Below are positions 1-11,475 of a stretch of DNA of 64,000 bases, piece after piece (position 1 is the stretch's first letter; the number at the start of each line of letters is the position of its first letter). Under the pieces are notes generated by a model that did not search any database, was not told where the DNA came from, and was given only the letters and a program-made list of their open reading frames with translations. The position numbers and the translations under genes were made by a program. The DNA is taken from contig JAVLUZ010000191.1 in NCBI GenBank assembly GCA_036768485.1, forward strand, positions 1,454,472 through 1,518,471, written 5' to 3'. This DNA comes from Mermis nigrescens (lineage: Eukaryota; Nematoda; Enoplea; Mermithida; Mermithidae).

Positions 1-87
1 TGCATACAAATTCGGAAATTTTAAAAGTAAAGTAATAAGTTTTTCTTTTTCTCGGCTATCTAGCTGAACATTAATATTTGCATTTTC
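1..87 (-). CDS. pol: Start of reverse transcriptase module, partial
   Basis: In the frame whose last codon is 3-1, the minus strand encodes a charged leader ending K-L-I-T-L-L-L-K-F-P-N-L-Y-A, the 'helix then FP-x-LFA' leader that precedes the RT fingers in Ty3/gypsy pol. It is shifted relative to the protease frame, which ends at 71. Everything downstream is outside the window. Confidence 0.6.
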
Positions 88-1285
88 GCGAATCCATGCT
101 TTCAAGTCTGAATTCACATCTTTCTGATTTTGAATTATTAGTAAGTATGCATTTTGCATTATTTTCTTCAAGAAAAGCTTTAATATGTCCTATACGTGTT
201 GCTTTGTATAATCGTATACTATAGCTTAAGGTGTTTAACAGCTGTAGGCTTATTTTCCCATTAAGTACAGGTGAAATAGATGATGCAAAGTACACCTGAC
301 GGTTGCTACCAAGCTTATGTTCGGGTTCAAAATTTACATATTTTACGTCATTATATTGTTTTGAAACCAAAGCTGCTATAATATTCATGCTTCTTGGCAT
401 AATATCCAAATTTTCGTCCAAGACAACTGCGCCTCTTTTGAGAGCTGAGTTATACATTACTCCCACACAAGGAATTTTTGCCTGTTTCAGGCGTAAGTAC
501 TTGCCTTCATTGTTTATCTCGTATGCTTTAAATCGGAACAGAAAATTAGTCCCTAGTAATAGCTGGTTTGTGCAATTTTCTTGGATGTGCACTAGAAGTG
601 TTTCATCGACGTCATATGTCTTAATGTTGATAAAACATTCGCCTTTTAGATGGATATTTTGCCCATTTGCTGCAATTGGCATTGCCTGAGTAGGTGAAAT
701 TTTAGGATTTTCCAATTGCTGAAAAATTTTTGCATCTAATAATGAGTATACGGCACCTGTGTCTATTAGTGCGGTTACCATTAGCTGATCATTAATTATT
801 ACATCTATGTATGGTGACCGTTTATTTGTATTCTTGCATACATTCGCTATTATCTCGAATTCAGTCTCCTTTGTTGAAACTTGCTCTTTCGAAAAATTTG
901 GCTTTCGTAGTTTATTAATCTTTGTCAGGTTGAGCAAAGCTCTTCCTAGACTCATTGATGTTAACGGCACCTCAGACCTACGTCTTTTATTTTTGTAGCA
1001 TATCAGAAAAAGATATGCTAAATATCCGGTTCCTGCAATTGAAGCAATAATAATTATTCCATTTATAATTAATTGTAAAGGGCCTTTAAGCAAATTAGTC
1101 AATCCTTCATTAAAATTTTCTTCACTATGTTTTGTGAAGTGCTCAATGGCTGCTTCAGAGCCTTCTATTGTGCTTTTAATCGCTGATCCTGCACCTGATA
1201 AAGCTTCATAAACCAAATTTGGTTTTAGCGCCATGTCTGACGCGTATTTTATCATATTAGACAATCCTTTTTCGAGCTGATTTGT
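71..1285 (-). CDS. Transmembrane segment fused to retroviral-type aspartic protease
   Basis: The open frame runs from just after the TGA at 1286-1288; the earliest ATG is three codons into the frame counted from the TTG at 1264. Counting from 1264, residues 22-60 are a Gly/Ala/Glu-rich helical stalk, 64-90 a strong transmembrane segment, and 91-96 a KNKRRR stop-transfer cluster. Residues 155-250 are a retropepsin: catalytic L-I-D168-T-G-A and the second hydrophobic-Gly motif L-L-L-G-T at 236-240. Residues 250-390 match the linker between protease and RT in gypsy pol. So the C-terminal anchor of the glycoprotein and the protease share one uninterrupted frame of about 400 codons. The frame ends at 71 because of a frameshift; the RT leader continues in another frame. 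Confidence 0.75.
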   Translation of the reverse strand, partial: TNQLEKGLSNMIKYASDMALKPNLVYEALSGAGSAIKSTIEGSEAAIEHFTKHSEENFNEGLTNLLKGPLQLIINGIIIIASIAGTGYLAYLFLICYKNKRRRSEVPLTSMSLGRALLNLTKINKLRKPNFSKEQVSTKETEFEIIANVCKNTNKRSPYIDVIINDQLMVTALIDTGAVYSLLDAKIFQQLENPKISPTQAMPIAANGQNIHLKGECFINIKTYDVDETLLVHIQENCTNQLLLGTNFLFRFKAYEINNEGKYLRLKQAKIPCVGVMYNSALKRGAVVLDENLDIMPRSMNIIAALVSKQYNDVKYVNFEPEHKLGSNRQVYFASSISPVLNGKISLQLLNTLSYSIRLYKATRIGHIKAFLEENNAKCILTNNSKSERCEFRLESMDSRKCKY

Positions 1286-3293
1286 TCAAATAAAGTATTG
1301 TTTGAGATAAGAAAAACCATATGGCAAATTTGTGATTCGATCGTGAAATAAAGTAGGTGTATTGAATTCAAAGAATGAATGATTGCCTTTCCAAATCATA
1401 GTGATTGGTATTTTATTCACATGAATTTTTCCAGAATTACTGAACCAATCTGATTCATTCTTGTATAATGATATAGTATTATGATTGCAGTCCACAGTAG
1501 GAGAATACGTTATGAGGTCTTTTGACCCTGGACTTGCGAAATATATTTTATCCTCTACTTGTATGGGCAAATTTCTAAAACACGTATTATAAATCTTATG
1601 ATTATAATATATCTTTTTTGGCTTAACTTTTCTGCATTGCCAAATACTTAATGCGTCACCCGTAAAATCGGCTATTATATCATTTCTCTGAAATAGTGCT
1701 CTTGCACCGATAGTTGCATCTAATTGTAATAGCTGCCAAATAATATCTAAATTCTTCTGTGCTACATAACATAATTCAAGCCACATTGATTTAAAATTCT
1801 CTTTCTCCATATTAATAAATTTATATTCTAAGAAATTTAGTTTCGCATTTGCTGCGTCACTCTTTAAAGCATCATTAGCTGAAGATATTTCAGTATAATG
1901 CATAGAATTATCACTTCTATGGGCGCTATGCTTAATAAATTGTATAACTGCACCTTGCATTGTTGGTATTGCAGATTTTATTTCTGCACATAATTTAAAA
2001 CAATTATGCAATCTGAATGAAGCCTGTAAGCTTTCAATTATTATGTATGGCGAAGACATTTTGACATCATATGTGCCCTTTAATGTAACCGGGCAATTCA
2101 TTTCAGTATTGGTAATGTCCCAAATAATAGTTTCATTATGATTTGTGCATTTTCCATGCTTATATTCACATCCACCAACATATCCTAAATCACTAGTTAA
2201 CCCTTTATTTCCTGTGTACTCGAATTTTAATCAAGTATGCTGGTTTTTCTTGATTTTTTCATTTTAAGTTCATTTTTGTGCCGTGAAACATCATCTATCC
2301 TCCTTTTTCCTCGTTTTACACGTTTTCTACGAGTTTCATGAAGTAGAAGGCTTCGGTTATTTAGAAATTCAATATTTTTTGAAATTTTAATGGTAGGCAA
2401 CCTCTGGGAATGCAGGTTCTTGATAGCGGCTATAAACCTTGTTACTGTATTCTACTGCCGCTCAATGCAGCATTATGGTGAGCTACGGAATGCCGACGTA
2501 TCGATTTTTTTCAAATGTGCCGTAGGCTGCCATCTTGGTTTTTTAGTTATAGTTTTTCCCTTTTTTCTCAACGGAAAGTGAAAATTGTGGAGGGAAAAAT
2601 ATATTTTTAGAATCAGGAGAACAAGGGCTTTAAATGTATATACTTTTATCTGATTTTGTTGATTCGATCTAAAATCGAGTAGATGGTGAAAACGACTGCT
2701 GGAAACACACGGTAAATTAAGGGTTAATAGTTTGCCATCATAAGTGGCTATAAATCCTTCTTCAATAATGAAATTGATTGCCCGATTACACGTATCTTTA
2801 CAGCACCATTCATAATTTACGTGTAAAGTGTTATTTGTGGACCATTTACCTATGGGCATGCGTTTTAATTTCTCCTCATTATAAAATTTTGATTCAAAAG
2901 CAATTCTACAGTCCTCAGGGGACACATTTTTGATCTCCGTGAAATCGTCAACAATGCCTTTTCCGCCAAAAAACCCATAGTAGTGCAAATGGTTCTCATA
3001 CGCTTATAACATTTATGTGCTTTTACCGTAGTCGGTTCACTTTTAGGTGTAAATATATTCACCCTTATTTTCTCTGGTACTTTTTGTACCTTATTTAAAA
3101 ATTCACATTGTATTTTTCTAGGTACCTCAAAGGCAGTACCACTTTTCGATGCTCCACATAGAATATAATCTTCTTCACTCATTTTATTTTCATTGCAACC
3201 AACATATGGCACAAATACGAGCATTAATGTAGCACCAATTAAGAATTTTATCACATATTCACTAATCGCACGTCTCTCTTTATATTGAGGCAA
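1286..3293 (-). pseudogene. env: Envelope-like glycoprotein, frameshifted
   Basis: Reading frames follow gag on the same strand. The first (3293-2865) has a hydrophobic N-terminal segment suited to a signal peptide, then a Cys-rich extracellular region. A frameshift near 2990 leads to 2988-2473, with aromatic/Gly loop residues (YYGFFGG) followed by conserved-looking Cys spacing. A basic cluster at 2294-2331, resembling a proprotein-convertase site, lies in the next piece; the last piece (about 2170-1289) holds further Cys residues and N-glycosylation sequons. The Cys pattern with an aromatic FFGG loop resembles class III fusion glycoproteins of the rhabdovirus/chuvirus type; this is pattern recognition only. 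A TGA at 1286-1288 separates it, in frame, from the membrane anchor. The frame is broken in at least three places. Confidence 0.6.
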
Positions 3294-3369
3294 GGCGGCT
3301 CTCTAAAATAATTTAATAAATTTAGATTTTAAGCCTTTTGTAAAATTATCGTAATAGCTATTAAATTTA

Positions 3370-5077
3370 TTACTCATATCGGTTACTCGCGCCTTTTAGC
3401 AAGTTGGCTTCGTGCTGGAACTTCATTTGCTCCTTTTTATTTGACGAAGAATCAGCTTTGGATTCCGCCGCAATAATATCGAGCTCCAGGTCTAAGATTT
3501 TCTGCTGTTTTTCCTTCTTTTCTCGTTCTTCCGCCTCAAATTCTTCGGCACTTTTCTTTAGTGCATCCTCTATCATGTCGACTGTGATGTAATCATCTTG
3601 ATTCTGTGATTCTACCGGCGGTTGGTACTGTTGACTATTGTAGCTACTGCTTTTTCGCATTTGTGCGCTTAGCACTGAAGTAGTATTTCGTTTGTATCGA
3701 CAACAGTCGCAATGCATGACTGAAAAACATTTTGTTTTAGTGTCACCAATCATATTAGTACACACACAAAATTGACTAAAATCCATATTTATGTTACTAT
3801 CATCATTATCGAGGTAAAGTGCCTCATTCTGAACCACTCTATCATTATTATTATCATTATTATGAATATTGTGTGTGTGGCTATTACTTCTATGATTTCC
3901 ATGATTATTTTGCGGAAAACGTGCCGAATTATAATTATGTTGGGCATTTCTACGCCTCATTGTGCTACATTTTGCCGTATAATTTTTATGCTGATTATGA
4001 ACTATATTGTTCTTACCATATTTTGGCCTTGGCGGCGCTGTCCGCTTCATGGGCCCCTGATTTTGTAAATGATAGCACTGGTTCGTATAGTATGTGTTAT
4101 TTTCGCCACACCTGCGACAAAACTTCTTTTGATAGGAGTGGACCCTTCTTCCTTAGGTCTGCATGCCGTTGCTAACTTGATTTTGAAGAATAGTCAATTT
4201 TGACTCTAATTCAGCGATTCGGTCCATTTTTTCTGAATTAGTGAACACATTATCACTAACAATATTATTTAAGTTATCACGCATAATTTGTGATTCAATA
4301 TATCGTGCTGCTTTAGCTGCATCATTTAAACTTTGAAAATCTCTGTATTTTACTCTATCTCTTATACTAGGATGTAAACCTCGCACAAAAACAGGTTTGA
4401 TTATAGATTCACGTGATACTTCATCTAAATTGGGATAGGCAGCTTTGGCTAATTTCTTTAGCACTTCTATAAATTCGCTAATAGATTCAGATACTTTTTG
4501 CTTTCTATCATAAATCAACTGTTGATAGACATCGCTATCGCGGCCATCTGGGAAAAGCTTTTTTATTTCCGCTATATGTGCAGCATAATTATTTGGAGGG
4601 GTCTGTGCCCTTTTTAAGTCCCGAAAAGCTGCTAAGGCCGTACCTCCTAAATTAGTTTCAAGGTAATTTATGCGAAAATCATTATCATTTGGATTAATAC
4701 CCTGCAAAAATCAAGAATTTTTCGAAATTTTCGACCCAGTCTGTAAAATTTTAAACAAATCCTCCCGTAAATATGGGTGGCGGCCTCAAATTAAAAATTG
4801 GATTCATATTTCTTTGAAGTCGGCTTATATCATTATTATCCAATATGTTCAACGTTTCCATTTTGGTGTCCAGAGTTTCAATTTTTTGCTCTAAAGGACC
4901 CAAAACCGACTTAAGAGCCTGTTTCACTGTATAATCTAAAGCTGCTGCTGAATTATCAGACCGCATTTTTCTGAGTTTATGTCTTTCTATATAAGAAGGA
5001 TATAGGGCTGATTCTTTTGCCTCTTTTTCAGTATTATTAAATTCCTCACTCAATGATAATCTACAATTACGATCCAC
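3370..5077 (-). pseudogene. gag: gag polyprotein, broken
   Basis: Three pieces make up the gene. The first (5077-4751) has a start codon just inside the element, a coiled-coil-like helix and a P-P-P-I-F-T-G-G motif that precedes the capsid domain in gypsy gags. The second (4707-4153) is a retrotransposon gag domain (F-x-D-L near its start, then charged helices with SISEFIEVLKKLAKAAYP). The third (4152-3370) is nucleocapsid-like: a Cys-box (4119-4075, C-x2-C with a third Cys further on, the His of a standard CCHC not clear), then an Arg/Asn/His-rich stretch and a coiled-coil tail. Pieces one and two are separated by a TAA at 4751-4753 and a frameshift near 4695. Pieces two and three are in the same frame, separated only by a TAA at 4153-4155. 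Confidence 0.8.
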
Positions 5078-5145
5078 TTTGATTTATTTTCTAATTTGCC
5101 CTCATATAATACCAAATCAATTGAAATAATTGCTTACCTTAGATA

Positions 5146-5163
5146 TTAGTCGGTCTCGCCAAT
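5146..5163 (-). other. Primer-binding site
   Basis: Directly after the CCTGACA end of the LTR, the minus strand reads ATTGGCGAGACCGACTAA, which has the TGG start typical of tRNA-complementary primer sites in LTR elements. The tRNA cannot be identified without a tRNA set. Confidence 0.55.
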
Positions 5164-6556
5164 TGTCAGGGTAAAGCTGGGTTGTGCAGGCTTCTGTAGC
5201 TAGGTAAGCTTATTATTGAGAAATACAACAACTTGGAGAACAGTGAACAAATCAGACGGACGTGAACAGACTGACTCAAACGGACGAAATGCGGATATTC
5301 ATAAGAATGCGGGAATAGTACGAAATTAAGCAAAAGTACCTAACGAGTATCACAAGTTAATTAGAAATCACGTAGGCATCAGGCTAATCTTAGCTGCTTG
5401 ACTCTTTACTTGACTGTTCGGCACATACGCTACATCTTCACTGGAGGGTAAGGTTGACTACGAGAAACATGGAGAGATACTTGAAATGCTATATCTGACA
5501 GTCGGATCCAGGATTTTCCTAAGGAGGCGGTACTCCTAAGGGGGCGAACCCTGACTTGAGCGGAAAAATTAGCCGTTTTAATCCAAAAATCGCTAAAAAT
5601 CGCTCAAAAATTACTAATTTTGCGCACTATTTTGGGCCAATGGGGGGGAGGCGGCCGCCTAAATCCGCTGCTGCTGCCCACGTATGGTAATAACTGTCAC
5701 AGCATGTAAAGAAGGTGTAGCTTAATATTGTAGCTAGTGTAGCTACATCCAGCTCACCTTTAAGAGCTGGCCATTTTCGACCGTTTCGAGAACGGCACTA
5801 TATAAGCGAAGTAAGCGTTGGCCGCATCGAAATCGGCGTTGTAGCCGAAAAGTTACCAGGCACGTAGCATGCCCTCCTATTTTGGGGAGGGGGCAACACC
5901 AATTCTGGGGGTCCAAGCCAAAAATGGCACAAAATAATGTGTAAAAAGTCCTATTTTCCCGGTTGTTTCTGAATTTTGGAGGGTCCGGACCTCCCATTCC
6001 CCTCACAGCTACAAGCCTGAGAGTCACAAACGTTCGTTTTCGGACCGGGAGATCGTCCCTAAGAGAGAGGCGATCCGCCTATACATCGCATTTATTGGTC
6101 TACTTAGTCGAGTGACGTAAGCTCCTTCCGAGGAGTGCTACGTGAGCTAAGCCTGCAGATTCATTCCTATCCTTATATACACTTTCACATTGAAAACAAA
6201 GGCGACGTGACCGCTATTCTGTTAAGCCTGTGTTGAGATCGGAAAAAAATCGATATCATCTTGAGCACGCCTCTCGATTTTAATCTAATTGGATAATTTA
6301 AAAATTACGCGTATTTTAATTTTAGCTAATAATCTTTATGCTTATGACATCAATTTTGTTGGTACACACTCGTCTCTAGAATATTCGAGTAGTCATTATT
6401 ATTCTTCGTCTTTTCTTTCGCCTTGTACAGCGCGGCGATATGGTTTTAGCGATAATACGATTTTTGTTTTATTTCTCTTAGTGTAATTGAACTTGGCAAT
6501 ATTACATAGAGATAATTTATATCGCACGTAGTACGACTACGTGAGACAACCTGACA
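5164..6556 (-). repeat. 5' LTR of the minus-strand gypsy-like element
   Basis: On the minus strand the repeat starts TGTCAGG at 6556 and ends CCTGACA at 5164, the usual TG...CA form, and is followed immediately by a primer-binding-site-like sequence and gag. At about 1.39 kb it is inflated by at least one unrelated short repeat (5500-5695, the GGATCCAGGATTTTCC family also seen near 33,300), and a GC-rich block at 5860-6010 resembles the short TIR elements elsewhere in the window. The second LTR is outside the window, so the ends are inferred from the inverted termini and the PBS position. Confidence 0.7.
6171..6179 (-). promoter_or_regulatory. TATA box of the LTR promoter
   Basis: TATATAAGG on the minus strand lies about 380 bases inside the LTR start, where a U3 core promoter is expected. 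This is a sequence-only call. Confidence 0.4.
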
Positions 6557-9500
6557 TTTTATTTGGAGTTTTAAATATTCAGGTGACTCTTTAGAATATT
6601 TTCCTTTCATCGAAAATTCCATCAATCGTTTTCGATCTAAAAATCATAAAAATTATTAAATAATTTGTATGTAAGATGGCTGACCGGTCTAGAGCTCGTT
6701 GTTGTTGTTTTTATTGCTCAGAGTGCGCTTAGGAACCAAAACACTTCAGGATTGATATACTCCTGCGAAAATAAGTGAAAAAAACAACTTGAGCTTTTTC
6801 CGGGGTTTTAGTTGGGAAAGGTCAACTGACCTTGCGTGTATAATTCCGGGGTTACGTATGTAACTAAGTGTTAGGGACATAGGGCGTAGCTGCCGATATT
6901 CCCCGCCAAAAGCCGGCCAGCAAGGACCAAGGAGATCAAGGACGTAAGTCTTGAGGGTCTCTTGGTTGAATCCGGCGTCTCGCTCTAGCAACAAGACCAG
7001 CGCTAAGGTAGCCTAGGTACTTAGGTAAGCCCCGTTGGTACGTAATCTGTCTCCGTCTAGGTAGCTTGAAGTATTTAGGTACCGGAGTCACACCTTAAAG
7101 TGTTCGGGTTTACTTTAAAAGGTCAGGGCCACAATAACGTGCTTAAAAGCGAGAAAAAATGTATTTAGACATTGGGATAGAGTGGGCATCACACGTATAC
7201 GTAAAAGGATAAAAGTTTGAACCCCCAAAAGCCAATGTATCTCTAAACTGATAGATCCGTAGAATTAGATAATTTAGCGTTTTTTTCCATGTGTGCCTCT
7301 GATTGCTAGAATTTGGCCCACTGCCCATGTAGAGTAGCGGGCATTCAACAGCCCAAAGTGTTAAGTGGGGCTTCGCCGACCATCATTGGGGAGTGCACGA
7401 ACTTCAATTATTATTCAAAAATTGAAAGAATGTACCTAAAGTGGCTAGAAGTCGCAAGTTTTTGCAAAAGATCGGGGAGAGGGGAATAAACAATTTATGT
7501 TTAATTATATTTATATTTTTATATTTACGACTTCAGTTATGGGAATTTCCACCTCTTCTTACATGTATGAATGATAGCATGGTAGGCAATATATAGAATG
7601 AAGTACGACGCCACTGACGATGCAACGAATTCTTCGTAATGTATCGGCTTATGTACCTCAATGCATTGTGCATAGTACGTATATGTATGTACATGCCTAC
7701 TTACCTAACATTTTTGGCGCCTGAAAGCCATGCTCTTTTGAAATAAAACCGTAATTTTTGGGCGCAGCTAAGATTGTACCTCGGATATTTCTTAAGCACA
7801 GAAAGCTTCCCGATTTTTTGGCAAAGATTAAAAAGTTTTTTGCCAAATTTTCGTTTACTCGTAATTGTCCAATCATCGTAACATTCGCTAGGTGTGCCTA
7901 CTGCGCATGGAGATATTGGCTGCCCTTTGCTGTCGCCCACCTAAATTTTATAAATTTGCCTGCTCTTAACGCATAGGCGTTAAATGTTATCTAATGAGAT
8001 TTTAGCGCCATATGCATGATATTATTACACCAGGGCTAATTGGATCAATTGTTTTTCGCAGATGGCTTTATGCATCGGAAAACGCTGTTTTGCGCCCACA
8101 GAATGGCTTGTGCAGTTATGTTCTTGACTTTTTCGGAATGTTAATGTATAGAGGCACAGGCTTAGGTTATCAGAAAGGGGTAAAAATTGAAGTTTCTGAC
8201 CAGGCGGTGTTAAAGTCTTAATACATGTTTTATATGCAAATTTTTGTGCACTATAATATGGTACAGTAACGATTTTATTATGGTAAAACGGGGTTTTCCG
8301 ACCTTTAGTGTTGTATTTTAGTTAATTTCTGGGTTTATGATGCCAAAAATTACTAATTAATGTCTCATAAAGACGCGAAGCGCCTAAAAATGTGACATTT
8401 TTCATTCTAAATGCAAATTTTGCCATTATAAAGACATACAATTACTCATTGGGGCGCAAAGCGCCAAAAATTTAAGGGAGTTCCGCACCTTTTTACATTC
8501 TTTTTGTCTTTCCAGAAATCTTTGTGCATGTACAAAGACGGTCTTGAATTGTCTTTGTACATTGGGAAAACTCTTTTGCCGGATACAAAAAAGAGCGTGC
8601 CAGGGAGGGGTGCAATCTGGATAATATGATATCCATATTGATTGCACCTGAGATAAATTTTGATCCTCTTCTCAAGTGAATATAGAAAAAAATTTCGGTC
8701 AGCTTAACAACATGCTCTTAAATAAAGACATAAAAGTTGGCTAAATATAAATGGCGCTTGAAATCATAGAAATCGTCTAACAGTATAGTCGGTACGTGTT
8801 TCTTTGACGTTTCTATCGAAATCATTTTTTCAGTTCCCATGAATTTATTTGTCTAGGATATAGAATTAATTAAAAATTTTAGAACTTTTTTCGGACATTA
8901 AAGAATGTATTTGGGAAAATGAATAAATTCATACTTTTGAGCCGAAAAATGCATAAGACGGTATATTTTTTATGCTTTTATAATCGATAATACAAATCAG
9001 CAGACGCAAACTAATTTTTGAGTTACTTTGTATGCTTTACTCATATTTGCGAGTGCAGGTATTGTGATCTTTGCAAGTTTATTTTCGTTATTGCTCGCCT
9101 GGAGATGCCCGTGCTATAAACCAGGCGCCTCCTCATCAATTCTTCGAGAGGTTAAGACCTGTTTGAGAAAGGTTTTTGAATATTTTTTAAATTTTTTAAT
9201 TTTTATTTTACAAAAATTTGCCTTTTTTAGGCTATTCTTAGAGGCTTCTCTACTATTTTTAAACAAATCTCAACGAATGGTCGACTACTCTGTAAGTCAA
9301 AATTCTGAGCCGTTGCATAGTTCAACGTGATGATGTCAGATTCAAAATGCAACGCTTTCCTCTTATCTATTGATATACGACTAATCTAAGGGGCCTGGAA
9401 GTTGAGTGATTCCTCCTATGCGATGGATAGATAGCTTAACGCTTCAACTTTTACTCACAAGTTACAGTATGTACATGATGTTACAAAAAAGTACAGAATA

Positions 9501-9600
9501 ATATTCAAAGTAAGATTCAAAATAATCAACATACAGCTTGATAGACGTTAAAAACGAAAGAGGTTTGACGTTGCTCAAATCTATGACAACGACGTTAAAC
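6557..9600. other. Intergenic, no recognisable gene
   Basis: Open frames here are short, lack domain signatures and overlap on both strands. 8340-8660 carries small inverted motifs (AAGCGCCTAAAAATG against GCGCAAAGCGCC, and a GTACAAAGAC hairpin near 8530-8560), probably a decayed TIR element. Nothing else was identified. Confidence 0.5.
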
Positions 9601-9609
9601 ATACTGACC

Positions 9610-9770
9610 CTTAGACCGAAATTCAGGGCATCAGAGCACCGCTCATGGCATCAGCACCGAAGGCTGAGCTACACATTGAGGGCATCAGCACCGAAGTCTG
9701 AGCCCCTTGGCGTCAGCAGTGAAGGCTGGAGCACGCACTATGGCGTCAACGCATCACGAGCTGAGCGATT
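9610..9770. repeat. Degenerate tandem repeat
   Basis: Three to four diverged copies of a unit containing GGCATCAGCACCGAAGGCTG follow each other at irregular spacing (about 35-45 bases). This explains the open frame at 9538-9852, which I do not call as a gene. Confidence 0.5.
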
Positions 9771-9997
9771 TTTCTTAGTTGATTCCGGTTTTGTACTGCG
9801 CTGTGTCTGGCATTTTGGCCAGAGGCTCGTTAAATGTAGTACTTTGTCTTGAGCGCACTTCTTTTTTGCGGCAAAGGGTGCATTTAACTTTAGCTCATGC
9901 TGCGGCAATTTTAATGTATTTACCCGCTTAAAAGAATATAATGCTTAAGCGCGCATCTTTAATATATCTTATTACCGCTGTCGCAGATTATTTGCAT

Positions 9998-10256
9998 CCA
10001 CAGCTGGGCGTGGAAGGGGGGGTTAGGAGGGTATACACCCCTTCAGAAAGCAAAATACCCCCCAGAAATCGAATCCCCACCAGAATTCAATTTCTAAAGT
10101 TTTTTGTTTTTTCCGCAATTTTTTGATTCCAATGGTTAGTGCTAGATGAGAAACGTTGAAAAATTGTGTTTTTTAAACCATACCACCATTTTTAAGGCCA
10201 TTTTTTGACCTTTAAAAAATCTTGCACCCCCAGAATTTTGGTGCTGCCAACGTATA
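9998..10256 (-). repeat. Short TIR element of the CCAYACSTGGGC family, degenerate copy
   Basis: It contains the family core: runs of C for 'cacccc', 'gaattc' plus A-rich tracts, 'gatgagaaacg', 'ccatttttaaggcc', 'cttgcacccccag'. Ends are degenerate and it abuts LTR sequence at 10273. Confidence 0.6.
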
Positions 10257-10272
10257 TTCGCATCGTCCATAT

Positions 10273-10784
10273 TGTCACGCCCGGTAGTGGTCGATATCTT
10301 AGTACCACTGTTGCAGATCATTCGCATCTACATACAGCTGGGCGTGGATAACAAGGTTCACTCCGCATATGTATTTACGTCTGTCAAGCCCCATAATAAT
10401 ATTAATTTAGGAATATACTCCTCGTGTCTTGTGCCGTCTGTCTAATCAAGGTTCAACAGTCCATAGATCAATAATCCTAAGCCACTCACCACACTGACTG
10501 TAGATTCTTAATAGTCACCAGCTCGGACTGAGCTGTCTCGCGGATTGTGTCACTGTATATATTATCGCGCGCAATCGCATTAATAAAACTGGTACTGCTA
10601 GGTTGAACACCTAGGAGCATTTATCAGCGCTGACTCCTCACTTAGCAGTTTTACTAGCAAAGCTCGGACCGGTTCCCTTCAGATCTTAAGTCCTTTTAAT
10701 ATATGCGTTGAATTCCTGTTGTTCTAACGTGCGCATCAGGTGTCAATGGATTACTGTAGTAGTGCATAGTGTTTTTACGTGACA
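10273..10784 (-). repeat. LTR (copy 1) with adjacent polypurine tract
   Basis: The 512-bp unit starts TGTCACG and ends CGTGACA. On the minus strand it is preceded directly by AAGGAGGGAGG (10785-10795), a textbook polypurine tract, so it should be the 3' LTR of a minus-strand LTR element whose internal region lies to the right. A paralogous copy at 27184-28579 keeps the same structure. No coding region survives in 10796-11475. Confidence 0.65.
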
Positions 10785-10795
10785 CCTCCCTCCTT
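10785..10795 (-). other. Polypurine tract
   Basis: AAGGAGGGAGG on the minus strand directly abuts the TGTCACG LTR start; repeated at 28580-28590 in the second copy. Confidence 0.55.
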
Positions 10796-11475
10796 AGCTT
10801 TGATCGTCAACGATCAGTAATAGCTGCTACAGACTACACACAAGATATGTGACCGTCCCACCGCTGCCACGGAATATGTCACGACCGACCCCCTTAGATA
10901 GCAGTAGTCCTTGAAACGACAATATTTATGATTTAATTATTTATTGTTGAAACAAATTCTTTACAATTAATGGTGAGTCGAATGTGACGGGTACGGGTTC
11001 TCGCCAAGCAGCCGGACTGGCCGTAGAGCACAGCTGAAAATTAGGAGCGGGATTAATTAAAATAAGAAACAAAAGTTGTTGCAATTAAGAATGATTTAGA
11101 GTTTTTGAGACGCAATTCCTCAAAAAATGGGCAACGACTGAGCGAAAATCGCTCAGTCAGTGTGACGCATGAGCGAAGAAGGTCACTTTGCTTACTTCAA
11201 GTCTCGATATCTTTTGCATGAGGTCTCCGCGTATTTTATACATGTTGTTTTGACTAAACTTTATCCTTTTGACCTCTTTTAACATTCCGCGTCCGCCATA
11301 CTTTCTACAATTCCTTTGATTTTTTCGCTCTTTGTATCAAATTTGTTATTGCTCGTGTTGTGTGCATATTTGTTTTATGTGCATAACTATGTGCTAAATG
11401 CTTCCTATTTCTCAGCATATCTTGCAATGGTAATTGATACACACAATTCTTATTGAGTTAATGTTCATCGCATGC

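Larger units (their letters stand above)
1..6556 (-). mobile_element. Ty3/gypsy-like LTR retroelement with env-like gene between gag and protease, 5' part
   Basis: Read on the minus strand the order is LTR (6556 to 5164), primer-binding site, gag (5077 to 3370), glycoprotein-like region (3293 to 1286), transmembrane segment plus aspartic protease (1285 to 71), then the start of the reverse-transcriptase module, cut by the window edge. The LTR carries TGTCAGG/CCTGACA ends. The reading frames contain several frameshifts and single stop codons, so this copy is probably dead or contains suppressed stops. RT, RNase H, integrase and the 3' LTR would lie left of position 1 and cannot be seen. Gypsy assignment rests on the gag style, the gag-PR-RT linkage and the RT leader; it is inference until the RT is read. 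Confidence 0.85.
10130..11475. repeat. Duplicated segment, copy 1
   Basis: Similar end to end to 27040-29366, including the tail of a short TIR element, the LTR, the polypurine tract and 680 bases of non-coding internal sequence. The second copy has an 875-bp insert in the LTR and a roughly 130-base length difference near 28,930-29,045. Copy 2 stops exactly where another LTR begins (29367). Confidence 0.75.

Noticed and set aside
9028..9330. 100-residue hydrophobic open frame
   Set aside because: No conserved features, no paralogue and no promoter signals; hydrophobicity follows from T-rich sequence.
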